Part shown: positions 7,110 to 19,031 of the stretch, in pieces | How positions within the stretch are numbered: position 1 is the first letter of the stretch | How the letters are laid out: every line of letters begins with the position of its first letter | Assembly (NCBI RefSeq): GCF_003463825.1 | Contig: NZ_QSDY01000021.1 | Location: 1-29,298 of the forward strand | Length of the DNA: 29,298 nucleotides | DNA from: Veillonella sp. AM51-8BH | GTDB lineage: Bacteria > Bacillota > Negativicutes > Veillonellales > Veillonellaceae | Direction of reading: 5' to 3' | Made by a program: the position numbers and the translations under genes | Notes under the pieces: generated by a model | The model's database searches: none | What the model saw: the letters and a program-made list of their open reading frames with translations, nothing else | Told to the model about the DNA's origin: nothing

Positions 7110-8690
7110 ATGTATGCAAAACTATATGGCGCTACCTTACATGGTATAGATGGATGCATTATTACAGTGGAAGTTGATATATCTCAAGGCTTGCCTGTCT
7201 TTGACATTGTAGGACTACCTAATCAATCGGTTAAGGAAGCTCGTGAACGTGTGCGGGCCGCCATCAAAAATAGTGGCTATGAATTCCCTATGAGACGTAT
7301 TGTAGTAAACCTAGCACCTGCTACGATTCGTAAAAGTAGTGCAGGACTCGATTTAGCTATTGCGTTGGGGGTTCTCATTGCATCGGGGCAGATAAAGGGG
7401 CGTAAAGCGAAAATTTCAGCTTTATTAAAAAACAGTTTATTTATGGGGGAGCTAGCTTTAGATGGATCACTATTACCAACCTTTGGAACCTTGGCTATGT
7501 CATTGGCAGGGTTAGAATCTAATTATTCCACTATATATACAAGCGTAGAAAATGGATATAATTTGAAAGCTATTCCAAATCTTACTATATATGGTGAGTC
7601 TTCATTACAAGATATTATTACCGTCTTAGAAAACCAGGTGAAATCTAAATCTATTTCAACTTCCAAAAAGGTAAAAGTAGGGAAAAATCAAGATGAGAGA
7701 TTAACAGATACGATGGATAATAAAGATTATAATACTATGTATGATGTAGATTTTGGTGATGTACAAGGTCAAGAGCTTGGTAAACGGGCCATGCTCATTA
7801 GCGCTGCAGGTCATCATCATTGTATTATGATAGGTCCACCCGGTGGTGGTAAAACGATGATGGCTGAACGATTACCGACCATATTGCCACCTATGACTTG
7901 GAATGAGATGGTTGAGGTAAGTCGCATCCAAGATGTGATCGGTTTACTCGGTGATAAGGGACTCGTCAAAACTAGGCCTTTTAGGCATCCACATCATACG
8001 GCGACTTTGGCGAGTATGGTGGGTGGAGGTATACAGGGACGTCCTGGGGAAGTCACACTTGCACACGGTGGTGTTTTATTTATGGATGAAGCCCCAGAGT
8101 TTCAGCGCCAAGTTATTGATGCCCTAAGGCAGCCCTTAGAGTCTCGCACAATTACTATCAATAGGTCTCAAGGTAATTATATGTATCCCGCTAATTTTAT
8201 TTGTATATTGGCCGCAAATCCCTGTCCCTGTGGTTATTATCATGATCCACATAGGGAATGCATATGTTCTGAAACGATGGTTAAAAACTATCAGCGACGG
8301 TTGTCAGGGCCTATTATGGACCGCATTGATTTACATATTCCCATTGAAAGACCTACACTAGAACAATTATTGGATAATTCGACGTCTACTATGACCAGTG
8401 AAAGCATGAGGCAACAAGTTATTATGGCAACTGCTTTACAACAGAAACGTTATGAAAACTTAGAATTTAATTCTAATGGAGCCGTACCTCATAAGGCCAT
8501 AGGTGAACTGTGTAATATTACTGATAAGGCGTGGAGTGTATTAGGCAATATATTTGATCACTTTCATTTAAGTGGGCGTGCCTTTGATCGCATATTAAGG
8601 GTGGCTCGTACTATAGCAGACCTTGAGGGAAATCCACAAGTGGAGCCTCATCACATTTCCGAGGCTATGTTGTTTAGAACAGGTAAATAG
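7110..8690 (+). CDS. comM: ComM/YifB-type AAA+ ATPase (Mg-chelatase-like)
   Basis: This is a cytoplasmic AAA+ ATPase of the ComM/YifB family. In some competent bacteria ComM is a hexameric helicase that drives branch migration during integration of transforming DNA. The 526-residue product has the N-terminal ChlI-like domain (SQGLPVFDIVGLPNQSVKEARERVRAA, about 26-51), Walker A GPPGGGKT (242-249), Walker B VLFMDEAPEF (322-331), and the PCPCGYY segment (371-377) with a second CxC (CIC). A C-terminal helical domain follows. The ATG at 7110, after AGAGAGGTT, is preferred over 7089, which lies inside yraN. Residues 175-210 form a polar, poorly conserved linker. Confidence 0.93.
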   Translation: MYAKLYGATLHGIDGCIITVEVDISQGLPVFDIVGLPNQSVKEARERVRAAIKNSGYEFPMRRIVVNLAPATIRKSSAGLDLAIALGVLIASGQIKGRKAKISALLKNSLFMGELALDGSLLPTFGTLAMSLAGLESNYSTIYTSVENGYNLKAIPNLTIYGESSLQDIITVLENQVKSKSISTSKKVKVGKNQDERLTDTMDNKDYNTMYDVDFGDVQGQELGKRAMLISAAGHHHCIMIGPPGGGKTMMAERLPTILPPMTWNEMVEVSRIQDVIGLLGDKGLVKTRPFRHPHHTATLASMVGGGIQGRPGEVTLAHGGVLFMDEAPEFQRQVIDALRQPLESRTITINRSQGNYMYPANFICILAANPCPCGYYHDPHRECICSETMVKNYQRRLSGPIMDRIDLHIPIERPTLEQLLDNSTSTMTSESMRQQVIMATALQQKRYENLEFNSNGAVPHKAIGELCNITDKAWSVLGNIFDHFHLSGRAFDRILRVARTIADLEGNPQVEPHHISEAMLFRTGK

Positions 8691-8698
8691 GTGTAAAG

Positions 8699-9925
8699 AT
8701 GACTAGATACGATGATACTATTTATATTGCTGGCTTGCAAAGTTTATATAATGTGGGAGCCACACATGTACGGCGTTTCATAGAGGATTTTGGGTCGCCC
8801 TATGATGCTTGGGATGCCGTTAAGAAGGTTGAAAATTTAAAGCCTTATACACATATTTCTACCGCTGATAAACGTGCTATAGCATCATCGGCTAAGGATG
8901 AAAAGTTAGATTATATAATTCATAAAATAGACGAATATAAGATGGATGTTACTACCTTTTTAGATAAAGATTTTCCATCTATTTTGAACCATATTTATAA
9001 TCCACCGGCTATATTATTTATGCGAGGTAATAGAGCACTTTTAGATAAACGGCTAAATCGAATTGCCCTTGTAGGGGCACGGCGCTGTTCATTATACGGA
9101 CGGAATGTGGCGAGAATGCTTGGTAAAGAGCTCGGTAAATACAGCACTATTATCGTTAGTGGAGGAGCACGAGGTATTGATACACATGGTCATGAAGGAC
9201 TATTAGCTAGCCTGGGGTATGGTATTGTGGTCATGGGTTGTGGCTTAGATATAGTATATCCACGAGAGAATACAAAATTATTTGACCGAATCTTGCAAAA
9301 CAATGGTTTACTTGTATCTGAGTACCCACCTGGTACGCCACCATCTGCTAAACATTTCCCCGCTCGAAATCGTATCATTAGCGGCCTTAGTAGAGGTGTA
9401 ATCGTAGTAGAGGCAAAAGGAAGTAGTGGTTCATTGATTACGGCGGATATGGCTGTTAGTGAAGGTCGAGATGTATTTGTAGTGCCTTGTAATTTATTAG
9501 ACCATACGGCAGATGGCAATAAATTTCTTATGCGTAATGGAGCCTTTGTATTAACTGGTTATGAGGATATCGTTAAGGAATATCATTTAACCTTGCGAGA
9601 TATGTTTAGTACTAAAGAAAAACTTTCACCACCAAATAAAAGAGATACAATGGGTGTAAAAGATAGTAATCAAATAGTGAATCATGGTCAAGGTGTTGAT
9701 ACACAAGGGCTCTCTATGTTAAGCTTTAGTTTGGATAAGAGTTTAATATTGAGTGAAATACCTCATGATCGTTGTATCACCGTTAGTGATATTTTGAAAG
9801 CGACCTCTATTCCATTACAACAACTGCAGCCCTTATTACTAGAGTTAGAAATGGAAGGGGCTATAGAACATCAACCGCCGAGAGGCTATATTAATATGAC
9901 TAGGAGTGATATACTTGTCCATTAA
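8699..9925 (+). CDS. dprA: DNA-processing protein DprA
   Basis: DprA binds incoming single-stranded DNA in transformation and loads RecA on it. The 408-residue product has a helical N-terminal region with a helix-hairpin-helix-like stretch (GLQSLYNVGATHVRRFI). The Rossmann-like DprA core spans about 105-290: VGARRCSLYG, SGGARGIDTHGH (154-165), GCGLDIVYPREN, FPARNRIISGLS (220-231) and EAKGSSGSLITAD. A C-terminal winged helix (DRCITVSDILKATSIPLQQL, then EMEGAIEHQPPRGYI, about 350-400) resembles the DML1-like domain. Spacing to comM is eight bases and the ribosome site is weak, so translational coupling is likely. Its last codons overlap the start of topA. Confidence 0.96.
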   Translation: MTRYDDTIYIAGLQSLYNVGATHVRRFIEDFGSPYDAWDAVKKVENLKPYTHISTADKRAIASSAKDEKLDYIIHKIDEYKMDVTTFLDKDFPSILNHIYNPPAILFMRGNRALLDKRLNRIALVGARRCSLYGRNVARMLGKELGKYSTIIVSGGARGIDTHGHEGLLASLGYGIVVMGCGLDIVYPRENTKLFDRILQNNGLLVSEYPPGTPPSAKHFPARNRIISGLSRGVIVVEAKGSSGSLITADMAVSEGRDVFVVPCNLLDHTADGNKFLMRNGAFVLTGYEDIVKEYHLTLRDMFSTKEKLSPPNKRDTMGVKDSNQIVNHGQGVDTQGLSMLSFSLDKSLILSEIPHDRCITVSDILKATSIPLQQLQPLLLELEMEGAIEHQPPRGYINMTRSDILVH

Positions 9926-12314
9926 ACGATCTATCGTTATTGGCGAGCCAAAAGCAGCTAGTACTAGTAAAGATACTAAAAAGAAAAGTACTAAGAAAGA
10001 GAGTACTACGATAAAGCGTAAGGTTACTAAAGAAGCCCTTACTCCCATGGGAATCGTACGTGATAAATCCGTACTACAAACCTCCGTGCCACCAGAGCAA
10101 CGAGAACCACGCGTATATAATCCTGATGGCAAAGTATTGGTTATCGTAGAGTCTCCTGCTAAATCTAAAACAATTGAAAAATTCTTAGGTCCAAACTATG
10201 TGGTAAAAGCAAGTATGGGCCACCTACGAGATTTACCTAAATCTCAAATGGGTATCGATATCGAACATGATTTTACACCGCGCTATAGCAATCTAGTAAC
10301 TCGTAAAAAGGTTATAGATGAACTCGTTTCCTATGCCGATGAAAGTAGTGCCGTATTGCTCGCCACTGACCCGGACCGCGAAGGGGAAGCCATTTCATGG
10401 CATTTGGCGTACATTCTTAATGTAGATCCAACGTCTACATGCCGTATTACATTTAACGAGATTACTAAAAATGCAGTAGCGGAAGCTTTAGAATCTCCAC
10501 GTACAATCGATATGAACATGGTAGATGCTCAACAAGCACGCCGTGTGTTAGACCGTATCGTAGGTTATAAATTGAGCCCTTTATTATGGAAAAAGGTTTG
10601 TAAAGGCCTTAGTGCAGGACGTGTACAGTCCGTTGCTGTTCGTCTCATCTGTGAACGAGAACGAGAAATACAAGCCTTTGTGCCACAAGAATATTGGACC
10701 ATTGAAGGCAATTTTGAAACGCCTAAAAAAGAGGCTTTCACAGCAGAATTAACTCATATTAAAGGTGAAAAAATCGATATTACTACTGAAAGTGAAGCGC
10801 AAGCCGTAGTAGATGCTATTGGCGGAGCCGATGCAGTAGTGACAAATATTGAAAAGCGCAAACGTTCTCGTAAAGCGGCACCTCCCTTTACAACGTCTAC
10901 GTTGCAACAAGATGGTGTGCGTAAATTGAACTTTGGTGCAAAGCGTACCATGATGATTGCTCAACATCTTTACGAAGGTCTTGAAATCGGTTCCTATGGT
11001 CACGTAGGTTTGATTACGTACATGCGTACAGACTCTACGCGTATCTCTAAAGAGATGCAGGTCATGGCTAAGGACTATATTATTCGTAACTATGGTGAAG
11101 ATTATTATCCTTCTAAACCTAATATGTATGGTGCAAAAGGTTCTGCTCAAGATGCGCATGAAGCAATTCGCCCTACATCTTTAGAGTTAACACCTAAAAT
11201 GGTAGAGCCATTCTTGAGTCGTGATGAACTTAAACTTTATACGTTAATTTGGAATCGTTTTATGGCGAGCCAAATGGCACCACAACAAAACGAATCTACA
11301 ACTATTGAATTGACCGTTCATGATGATTACACATTTAAAGCGACAGGCTCCCGCGTAATCTTCCCAGGTTTTAGTGCTGTTTATGAAGATGCGAAAAAAG
11401 AGGATGTTCCTCAATTGCCAGCTCTTAAAAAGAATGATGCAGCCCATACAGTAGAGGTATTGCCTGAACAACATTTCACGCAACCACCTCCACGTTACTC
11501 TGAGGCAAGCCTTATTAAAACGCTTGAAGAACTCGGTATTGGTCGTCCTAGTACGTATGCGCCAATTTTAGATACTATCGTTAGCCGTAACTATGTAGAA
11601 AATACAAATAAACAATTTGTTCCTACAGAGTTAGGCTTTGTTGTGGTAGACTTCTTGATAGCGTACTTTGAAAAAATCATCAATACTGGCTTTACACGAG
11701 ACCTTGAAAAAGAGCTTGACGCTATTGCATCCGGTAAGGATACATATCTAAAGGTATTGTCTGATTTCTATGAAGTATTCGCTAAAGAGCTAGAAGATGC
11801 GAGCGATGTAGATCGCATTGAAATTGCATCTATGGAAAGTGATGAAACTTGTGAAATTTGCAATAGTCCAATGGTATATAAATTTGGTCGCTATGGTAAG
11901 TTCCTAGCATGTTCTAATTTCCCAGAATGTAAAAATACTAAACCTATTACGGTAGGTACAGGTGTAACTTGCCCTAAATGTAAGGAAGGGGAAATCGTAG
12001 AGCGTAAGTCTCGCCGTGGTCGTCTATTCTACGGCTGTAATCGATATCCACAATGTGACTTTACATTATGGGATAAACCAACCCATGATTTCTGTGAAAC
12101 ATGTGGTTCTATTATGGTTGAAAAGACATATAAAAATGGTATAACTAAGAAATTCTGTTCCAATGAAACATGTCCAACTAGACCACCAAAGAAAACAAGA
12201 AAGAAAAAAAGCGAAGCTAGTGAAGAAACTGTAAAAGAATCTAAAGAATATGAAAAATCTAAAGAATCTAAAAAGTCTAGCAAAGCTAAAAAAGAGGAAA
12301 CAACAGTTGAATAA
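9915..12314 (+). CDS. topA: DNA topoisomerase I (type IA), probable TTG start
   Basis: TopA relaxes negative supercoils by transient single-strand cleavage. In the 799-residue product, the TOPRIM domain begins at [20 protein letters not shown] (about 73-92) with DPDREGE near 152-158. The catalytic tyrosine is in [11 protein letters not shown] (about Y369). Three C-terminal zinc ribbons carry CxxC pairs: CEIC/CSNFPEC, CPKC/CNRYPQC and CETC/CSNETC. The TTG at 9915 has AGGAG (9902-9906) at good spacing. The GTG at 9906 has the site touching it, so TTG is preferred, overlapping dprA by 11 bases. An unusual lysine/threonine-rich extension of about 70 residues precedes TOPRIM, and a lysine-rich tail follows the zinc ribbons. 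Confidence 0.95.
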   Translation: MSIKRSIVIGEPKAASTSKDTKKKSTKKESTTIKRKVTKEALTPMGIVRDKSVLQTSVPPEQREPRVYNPDGKVLVIVESPAKSKTIEKFLGPNYVVKASMGHLRDLPKSQMGIDIEHDFTPRYSNLVTRKKVIDELVSYADESSAVLLATDPDREGEAISWHLAYILNVDPTSTCRITFNEITKNAVAEALESPRTIDMNMVDAQQARRVLDRIVGYKLSPLLWKKVCKGLSAGRVQSVAVRLICEREREIQAFVPQEYWTIEGNFETPKKEAFTAELTHIKGEKIDITTESEAQAVVDAIGGADAVVTNIEKRKRSRKAAPPFTTSTLQQDGVRKLNFGAKRTMMIAQHLYEGLEIGSYGHVGLITYMRTDSTRISKEMQVMAKDYIIRNYGEDYYPSKPNMYGAKGSAQDAHEAIRPTSLELTPKMVEPFLSRDELKLYTLIWNRFMASQMAPQQNESTTIELTVHDDYTFKATGSRVIFPGFSAVYEDAKKEDVPQLPALKKNDAAHTVEVLPEQHFTQPPPRYSEASLIKTLEELGIGRPSTYAPILDTIVSRNYVENTNKQFVPTELGFVVVDFLIAYFEKIINTGFTRDLEKELDAIASGKDTYLKVLSDFYEVFAKELEDASDVDRIEIASMESDETCEICNSPMVYKFGRYGKFLACSNFPECKNTKPITVGTGVTCPKCKEGEIVERKSRRGRLFYGCNRYPQCDFTLWDKPTHDFCETCGSIMVEKTYKNGITKKFCSNETCPTRPPKKTRKKKSEASEETVKESKEYEKSKESKKSSKAKKEETTVE

Positions 12315-13623
12315 TAAAAATGTTATTGTTATTGGTGCGGGCTTAGCAGGTTCTGAGGCGGCTTGGCAACTCGCTAATCGTGGCATTCATGTAGACTTAT
12401 ATGAAATGCGCCCCGTGAAGAGTTCTCCTGCGCATCAAACAGATCAATTTGCAGAGCTCGTATGTAGTAACTCCTTGCGAGCTGGCAATATTGAAAATGC
12501 AGTAGGCCTTTTAAAAGAAGAAATGCGTCGTTTAGGTTCCCTGATTATGGAATGTGCTGATGCGACTGCTGTACCTGCCGGTGGTGCCTTGGCCGTTGAT
12601 CGTCATTTGTTTAGTGAAATGGTGACTGAGAAGATAAAGGGACATCCTAATATTACAGTTCACAATGAAGAGGTAACTGAGATTCCTGCTGAAGGCACTG
12701 TTATCTTTGCTTCTGGTCCACTTACGTCTGAAGCATTAGGCGATAAGATTAAAGCCTTAACAGGTGAAACAGGTTTTTATTTCTACGATGCAGCAGCTCC
12801 TATTGTTACAGCAGAATCTTTAAATTATGACAAAGTATTTGCCGCTTCTCGCTACGACAAGGGCGATGCAGATTACCTTAACTGTCCTATGACAGAAGAA
12901 GAATATAAAGCATTCTGGCATGAACTCACTACAGCTGAAGCTGTGCAACCAAAGGATTTTGAAAAGGAAATCTATTTTGAAGGTTGCATGCCTGTAGAAA
13001 TCATGGCCAGCCGTGGGGAAGATACATTGCGCTATGGACCATTAAAACCAGTTGGTTTAGTAGATAAGCGTACCAATGAGGAATCTTATGCAGTTGTTCA
13101 ATTGCGTAAGGAAAATAAGGAAGGCACTATGTTTAACTTGGTAGGCTTCCAAACTCATTTAAAATGGGGCGAACAAAAGCGTGTATTTGGTATGATTCCA
13201 GGTCTTGAAAATGCTGAATTCGTTCGTTATGGCGTTATGCATCGCAATACGTATATCAATTCTCCTGAGTTGTTGAATCATGCGTTCCAACTTAAAAAGG
13301 AACCGCGTTTATTCTTCGCTGGTCAAATGACAGGCGTAGAAGGGTATTTAGAATCTGCTGCGAGTGGTCTTATGGTAGGTCTTCAAGTAGAACGTTATTT
13401 AGAGGAACGCTCATTTATTGATTTCCCTAAAACTACGGCGATCGGCTCCCTTAGCCACTATATTTCTAACTACGAAGGGTCTAACTTCCAACCGATGAAT
13501 GTCAACTTTGGCATCATGGATCCATGGCCTCAAAAAGTACGTAAGAAAAAAGAGAAAAATGCACTCATTGCTAATCGAGCATTAGAAGAACTGGATGCAT
13601 TAAAAGCTAAAGAAAATTTATAA
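12307..13623 (+). CDS. trmFO: tRNA (uracil-54-C5)-methyltransferase, folate-dependent (TrmFO), probable TTG start
   Basis: TrmFO uses methylenetetrahydrofolate and FAD to make ribothymidine 54 in the T loop of tRNA. The FAD-binding motif GAGLAGSE is at residues 10-17 and is followed by [15 protein letters not shown]53 ([11 protein letters not shown]) and C227 (FEGCMPVE) match the two cysteines important in the Bacillus enzyme. [16 protein letters not shown] sits near the C-terminus. With the TTG at 12307 the product is 438 residues, the family norm. AGAGG at 12293-12297 supports this start, which lies eight bases inside topA. The in-frame ATG at 12250 would add 19 lysine-rich residues absent from the family, read from the topA tail. 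The topA-trmFO order is shared with Bacillus. Confidence 0.94.
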   Translation: MNNKNVIVIGAGLAGSEAAWQLANRGIHVDLYEMRPVKSSPAHQTDQFAELVCSNSLRAGNIENAVGLLKEEMRRLGSLIMECADATAVPAGGALAVDRHLFSEMVTEKIKGHPNITVHNEEVTEIPAEGTVIFASGPLTSEALGDKIKALTGETGFYFYDAAAPIVTAESLNYDKVFAASRYDKGDADYLNCPMTEEEYKAFWHELTTAEAVQPKDFEKEIYFEGCMPVEIMASRGEDTLRYGPLKPVGLVDKRTNEESYAVVQLRKENKEGTMFNLVGFQTHLKWGEQKRVFGMIPGLENAEFVRYGVMHRNTYINSPELLNHAFQLKKEPRLFFAGQMTGVEGYLESAASGLMVGLQVERYLEERSFIDFPKTTAIGSLSHYISNYEGSNFQPMNVNFGIMDPWPQKVRKKKEKNALIANRALEELDALKAKENL

Positions 13624-13684
13624 GATAAGTTATTTACGTATTGATTTAGCTTGTTAGATCAATCATAAATTATGACTTACATAA

Positions 13685-13724
13685 AAAAATCCTTCATTCA
13701 CATACCTAGGAATGAAGGATTTTT
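13685..13724. terminator. Bidirectional terminator between trmFO and lgt
   Basis: AAAAATCCTTCATTC (13685-13699) pairs perfectly over 15 bp with GAATGAAGGATTTTT (13710-13724) around a 10-base loop. Runs of A on the left and T on the right give a T-run in either direction, fitting the two converging genes. Confidence 0.9.
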
Positions 13725-13737
13725 ATTATTTACTGTT

Positions 13738-14562
13738 TTATTTACGTTTTTTAGTTTTAACTGTAGGCTCTGTAGCAACAATTATTTTTTGATTTTTCTT
13801 TTCTAGATAGCCTAGATAGATAAATACACAGATACCAATGATGATGACAATCAAGCTAGTCATTTGAGCAGATTTTAAGCCTAATGTTAAGTTTACATAG
13901 TCACCGCGCAAAAATTCAAGGAAGAATCTAGCTGTAGAATAGAGAATCGCATAAAGCACGAATACTTGACCTTTAGCATGTTTAAAGGAGCTAAATAATA
14001 GGAGGGCTACAAAGATAAGAATATCGATTTGACCTTCCCAAATTTCCGCAGGCCATAATGGTTGATTGCCGTAGGTGCGATGTGCTAACGTGCTTTCAGG
14101 GTAGAGAATACCAAAATTACCGCCCGTAGGATGACCAAAGGCATCGCCATTTAAGAGATTTGCCATACGGCCTACAGATTGTGCCAAAATCAATGCTGGT
14201 GCAAATAAATCGGCAAAAGCCCAAAAGTCGATATTATTTTTACGTAAGTACCAATAGCCTGCAATGGTGCCAAGAACGACACCGCCTTGAATGGCCATGC
14301 CACCTTGCCATACAAAGGGGATTTCTAGTAAATGATTGCCATAGTACTGCCAATCAAAGAAGAACACATCCCATAATCTGGCACCAATGAGACCTGCTAC
14401 GGCAACAGTAATGGAAAAGTCGATGATATGTTCATGCCAACCTCGTCCGTCTTTTTTTAATAAAAAATAGGCAACAGAGGCACCACAGATGATAGCTAAG
14501 GCTAACATGGCACCATAGGCTCTTATAGGGAAGTCCCCTATAAAGAATAGATATTGATGCAT
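13738..14562 (-). CDS. lgt: Prolipoprotein diacylglyceryl transferase
   Basis: Lgt is the inner-membrane enzyme that moves diacylglycerol from phosphatidylglycerol to the lipobox cysteine of prolipoproteins. The 274-residue product has about seven hydrophobic segments. The family signature is GRMANLLNGDAFGHPTG (131-147), the counterpart of GRxxNFxNxExxG, with D140 where many homologues have E. GARLWDVFF (60-68) and ARFFLEFLRGD (211-221) carry other conserved arginines. At the loop WQGGMAIQGG (85-94) the position of the E. coli His103 is Q92. AAGGAG sits eight bases upstream of the start. It is transcribed away from the GH18-like gene and toward trmFO, with a shared terminator. Confidence 0.95.
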   Translation of the reverse strand: MHQYLFFIGDFPIRAYGAMLALAIICGASVAYFLLKKDGRGWHEHIIDFSITVAVAGLIGARLWDVFFFDWQYYGNHLLEIPFVWQGGMAIQGGVVLGTIAGYWYLRKNNIDFWAFADLFAPALILAQSVGRMANLLNGDAFGHPTGGNFGILYPESTLAHRTYGNQPLWPAEIWEGQIDILIFVALLLFSSFKHAKGQVFVLYAILYSTARFFLEFLRGDYVNLTLGLKSAQMTSLIVIIIGICVFIYLGYLEKKNQKIIVATEPTVKTKKRK

Positions 14563-14602
14563 ATAAAACTCCTTTTATAATTACTTGTATTGTATAAGGT
14601 AA

Positions 14603-14631
14603 ATTATAAATTACATGCACCCTTCATGCAA
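14603..14631 (-). promoter_or_regulatory. Promoter of lgt
   Basis: On the minus strand, TTGCAT (14631-14626) and a perfect TATAAT (14608-14603) are exactly 17 bases apart. They lie about 30 bases upstream of the lgt ribosome site, so this is the likely lgt promoter. Confidence 0.7.
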
Positions 14632-14647
14632 CAACTGAGATGAATTC

Positions 14648-14665
14648 TATATAATATGGTATAAT
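14648..14665 (+). promoter_or_regulatory. Extended -10 promoter of the GH18-like gene
   Basis: TGGTATAAT (14657-14665) is an extended -10 element, and a second TATAAT lies at 14650-14655. No good -35 is seen, as expected for extended -10 promoters. A small CCCC-TTAT-GGGG hairpin (14685-14696) lies in the leader just before the ribosome site. Confidence 0.6.
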
Positions 14666-14714
14666 ATAGAGATTAAAATTATATCCCCTTATGGGGCTAG
14701 AGTTAGGAGAGTTC

Positions 14715-16397
14715 ATGATTCGTAAATCTACTATTTTAAAATCCTTAACAGCTTTAGTAATGTCCGCATTATCTACGACTGCAGTACAAGCTGAGGTATT
14801 GGTTCCCGTTGACCAATTCTTAGCAAATACAACACGTCATTACGAAGCAAATCAATATAAAACATCCTATACGGTGTATGTACCTCAAACAGAGTTACAA
14901 GGAAATGCTATTGTTTTAAATCCTGCTGCCGTTGGTGAACCTGTAAAATTGCCAACTACAAGTAAAAATGGCATTACCTATGTCGATATTGAGTCTGATC
15001 CAGCTATGCTCGGTGTGAGCTATACAAAGGTCAATGGTCAATTAACATTAGGTCCTGCACCGCAAGCCTCTACAGTAAAAGCTCCTTATACAATGCAAAC
15101 ACCATTGTCTTGGGCCTTTGATCCATGGCCAACACAGGGGACTCCATATCAAGCAAAACTTAATGCTAGCGGCGATAATATCATTTCTCCAAGCTGGTTT
15201 AAATTGCATAGCCTGGGCCTCGAAGCAAGTCCTAATGTAAGTATTGATTATGTTAACGATTATAAGAGTAAAGGTTACCACGTATGGCCTTTGATTACGA
15301 ATCGTTTTGATCCTGGCTTTACTAGTGGTATCTTAGCAGATCAATCTGTATGGAAAAAATATGCACATAACCTCGTGCAATATGCTTATATTTACGGCTT
15401 TGATGGCTATAACTTTGACTTTGAAAATATTGATTATGCCGATCGTGATCGTTTAACAGCATTTGTAGCGTATTTATCTAACCATTTACATCAATACAAT
15501 ATTAAAACATCCATCGATGTAACTGGTTATTCTGATAGCCCAGAATGGTCCTTAGTATATAACCGCAGTGCCTTTGCTAATTCCGTAGACTATGTAGTTC
15601 TCATGGCCTATGACGAAACATGGGCTAAAAGTACAACAGCAGGTCCTGTAGCAAGTTATCCATGGGTTCGCAACCATACAGAAAAAATGCTTTCTGAAGT
15701 ACCATCTCAAAAATTGGTACTTGGTGTACCATTCTATATGCGCTTATGGCATGATACTAATGGATATACAAAAGGCGAAACTTTGGCTATGAAAAACACA
15801 GGTAGCTATTTTGCAAATTATAAAGATAAAATGACTTGGGATGATCGATTAAAACTATATTATTTATCCATTCCAACTGGCTCTGGTTCTGACCGTATCT
15901 GGTTTGAAGATAATACGTCTTTAGGTTTGAAACTAGATCTCGTAAAAGAATTACAGCTTGGTGGTTTTGCTGCATGGCGTAAAGGCTTTGAAGATGAAAG
16001 TACTATCGCTATGATTCAAGGTAAAGACTTAGGTCGTGGCATCCCTAAATCTCCTACAGCGGTTGTTCCTGAACCTGTAGTAGAAGAAACAAAACCATTA
16101 ACTAAACTTGAACAATATAAATTGCGCTTAGAGGAAAAAGAAAAGGCAAAAGCCGCAAAAGCAGAAGCTAAACGCAAGGCTAAAGAGGAAAAAGAATTAG
16201 CTAAACGTAAAGCTAAGGAAGAAGCGCAGCAAGCTAAAGCGGAGAAAAAACGTTTAGAAGAAGAGGCTAAAGCGCAAAAGGAACGTGATGCACAAGAGGT
16301 AAAGGATAAAATTGCTTCTTATAAGAGTCATGGTTCTGTTCAAAATACAACTACTAAAAACGAATTAACAAAATCTGTACAAGTAGTAAAACGCTAG
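14715..16397 (+). CDS. Secreted GH18-like glycosidase (YaaH/SleL-type core) with coiled-coil tail
   Basis: This exported protein of 560 residues has a signal peptide of about 26 residues, with a basic start, a hydrophobic core and a likely cleavage after VQA. Residues 27-115 form a beta-rich region I cannot name. Residues about 128-435 look like a GH18 catalytic barrel. FDGYNFDFENID (229-240) matches the DGxxxDxE active-site strand with E237 as acid, LMAYDETW (296-303) is the next conserved strand, and GGFAAWRKGFED closes the domain, as in YaaH/SleL-type peptidoglycan hydrolases. Residues 464-535 are a highly charged K/E/A coiled coil. A cell-envelope glycan substrate is likely but unproven. 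The ATG at 14715 is chosen because AGGAGA precedes it and the signal peptide begins there. Confidence 0.85.
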   Translation: MIRKSTILKSLTALVMSALSTTAVQAEVLVPVDQFLANTTRHYEANQYKTSYTVYVPQTELQGNAIVLNPAAVGEPVKLPTTSKNGITYVDIESDPAMLGVSYTKVNGQLTLGPAPQASTVKAPYTMQTPLSWAFDPWPTQGTPYQAKLNASGDNIISPSWFKLHSLGLEASPNVSIDYVNDYKSKGYHVWPLITNRFDPGFTSGILADQSVWKKYAHNLVQYAYIYGFDGYNFDFENIDYADRDRLTAFVAYLSNHLHQYNIKTSIDVTGYSDSPEWSLVYNRSAFANSVDYVVLMAYDETWAKSTTAGPVASYPWVRNHTEKMLSEVPSQKLVLGVPFYMRLWHDTNGYTKGETLAMKNTGSYFANYKDKMTWDDRLKLYYLSIPTGSGSDRIWFEDNTSLGLKLDLVKELQLGGFAAWRKGFEDESTIAMIQGKDLGRGIPKSPTAVVPEPVVEETKPLTKLEQYKLRLEEKEKAKAAKAEAKRKAKEEKELAKRKAKEEAQQAKAEKKRLEEEAKAQKERDAQEVKDKIASYKSHGSVQNTTTKNELTKSVQVVKR

Positions 16398-16400
16398 AGT

Positions 16401-16429
16401 TTGACTGCTTTCATAGTAAGTAGTAAAAT
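16401..16429 (+). promoter_or_regulatory. Promoter of leuS
   Basis: TTGACT (16401-16406) and TAAAAT (16424-16429) are separated by 17 bases, close to consensus. No terminator is visible between the preceding gene and this promoter, and no T-box motif follows. leuS therefore seems not to be under T-box control here. Confidence 0.65.
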
Positions 16430-16475
16430 AAAAATATTGATTATAAAACGGCAACTAATGAGGTTGACTATATGA

Positions 16476-18955
<2,480 letters not shown>

Positions 18956-18979
18956 CGATATTCTATTCGTTTAATACTG

Positions 18980-19016
18980 TAAGCCCCCAACTACATAGGT
19001 AGAAGGGGGCTTATTT
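18980..19016 (+). terminator. Terminator after leuS
   Basis: TAAGCCCCC (18980-18988) pairs with GGGGGCTTA (19005-19013). An inner CTAC/GTAG helix (18991-18994 with 18999-19002) extends the hairpin, followed by a T-rich stretch. Confidence 0.85.
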
Positions 19017-19031
19017 TATAGTGAGGTAATT

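Noticed and set aside
10749..11159. Minus-strand ORF of 136 residues within topA
   Set aside because: Antisense shadow of a strongly conserved gene. It has no ribosome site and no recognisable domain.
12250..12306. ATG start for trmFO inside topA
   Set aside because: The added 19 residues are just the lysine-rich topA tail read in another frame, and the TTG at 12307 gives the normal TrmFO N-terminus with a good ribosome site.
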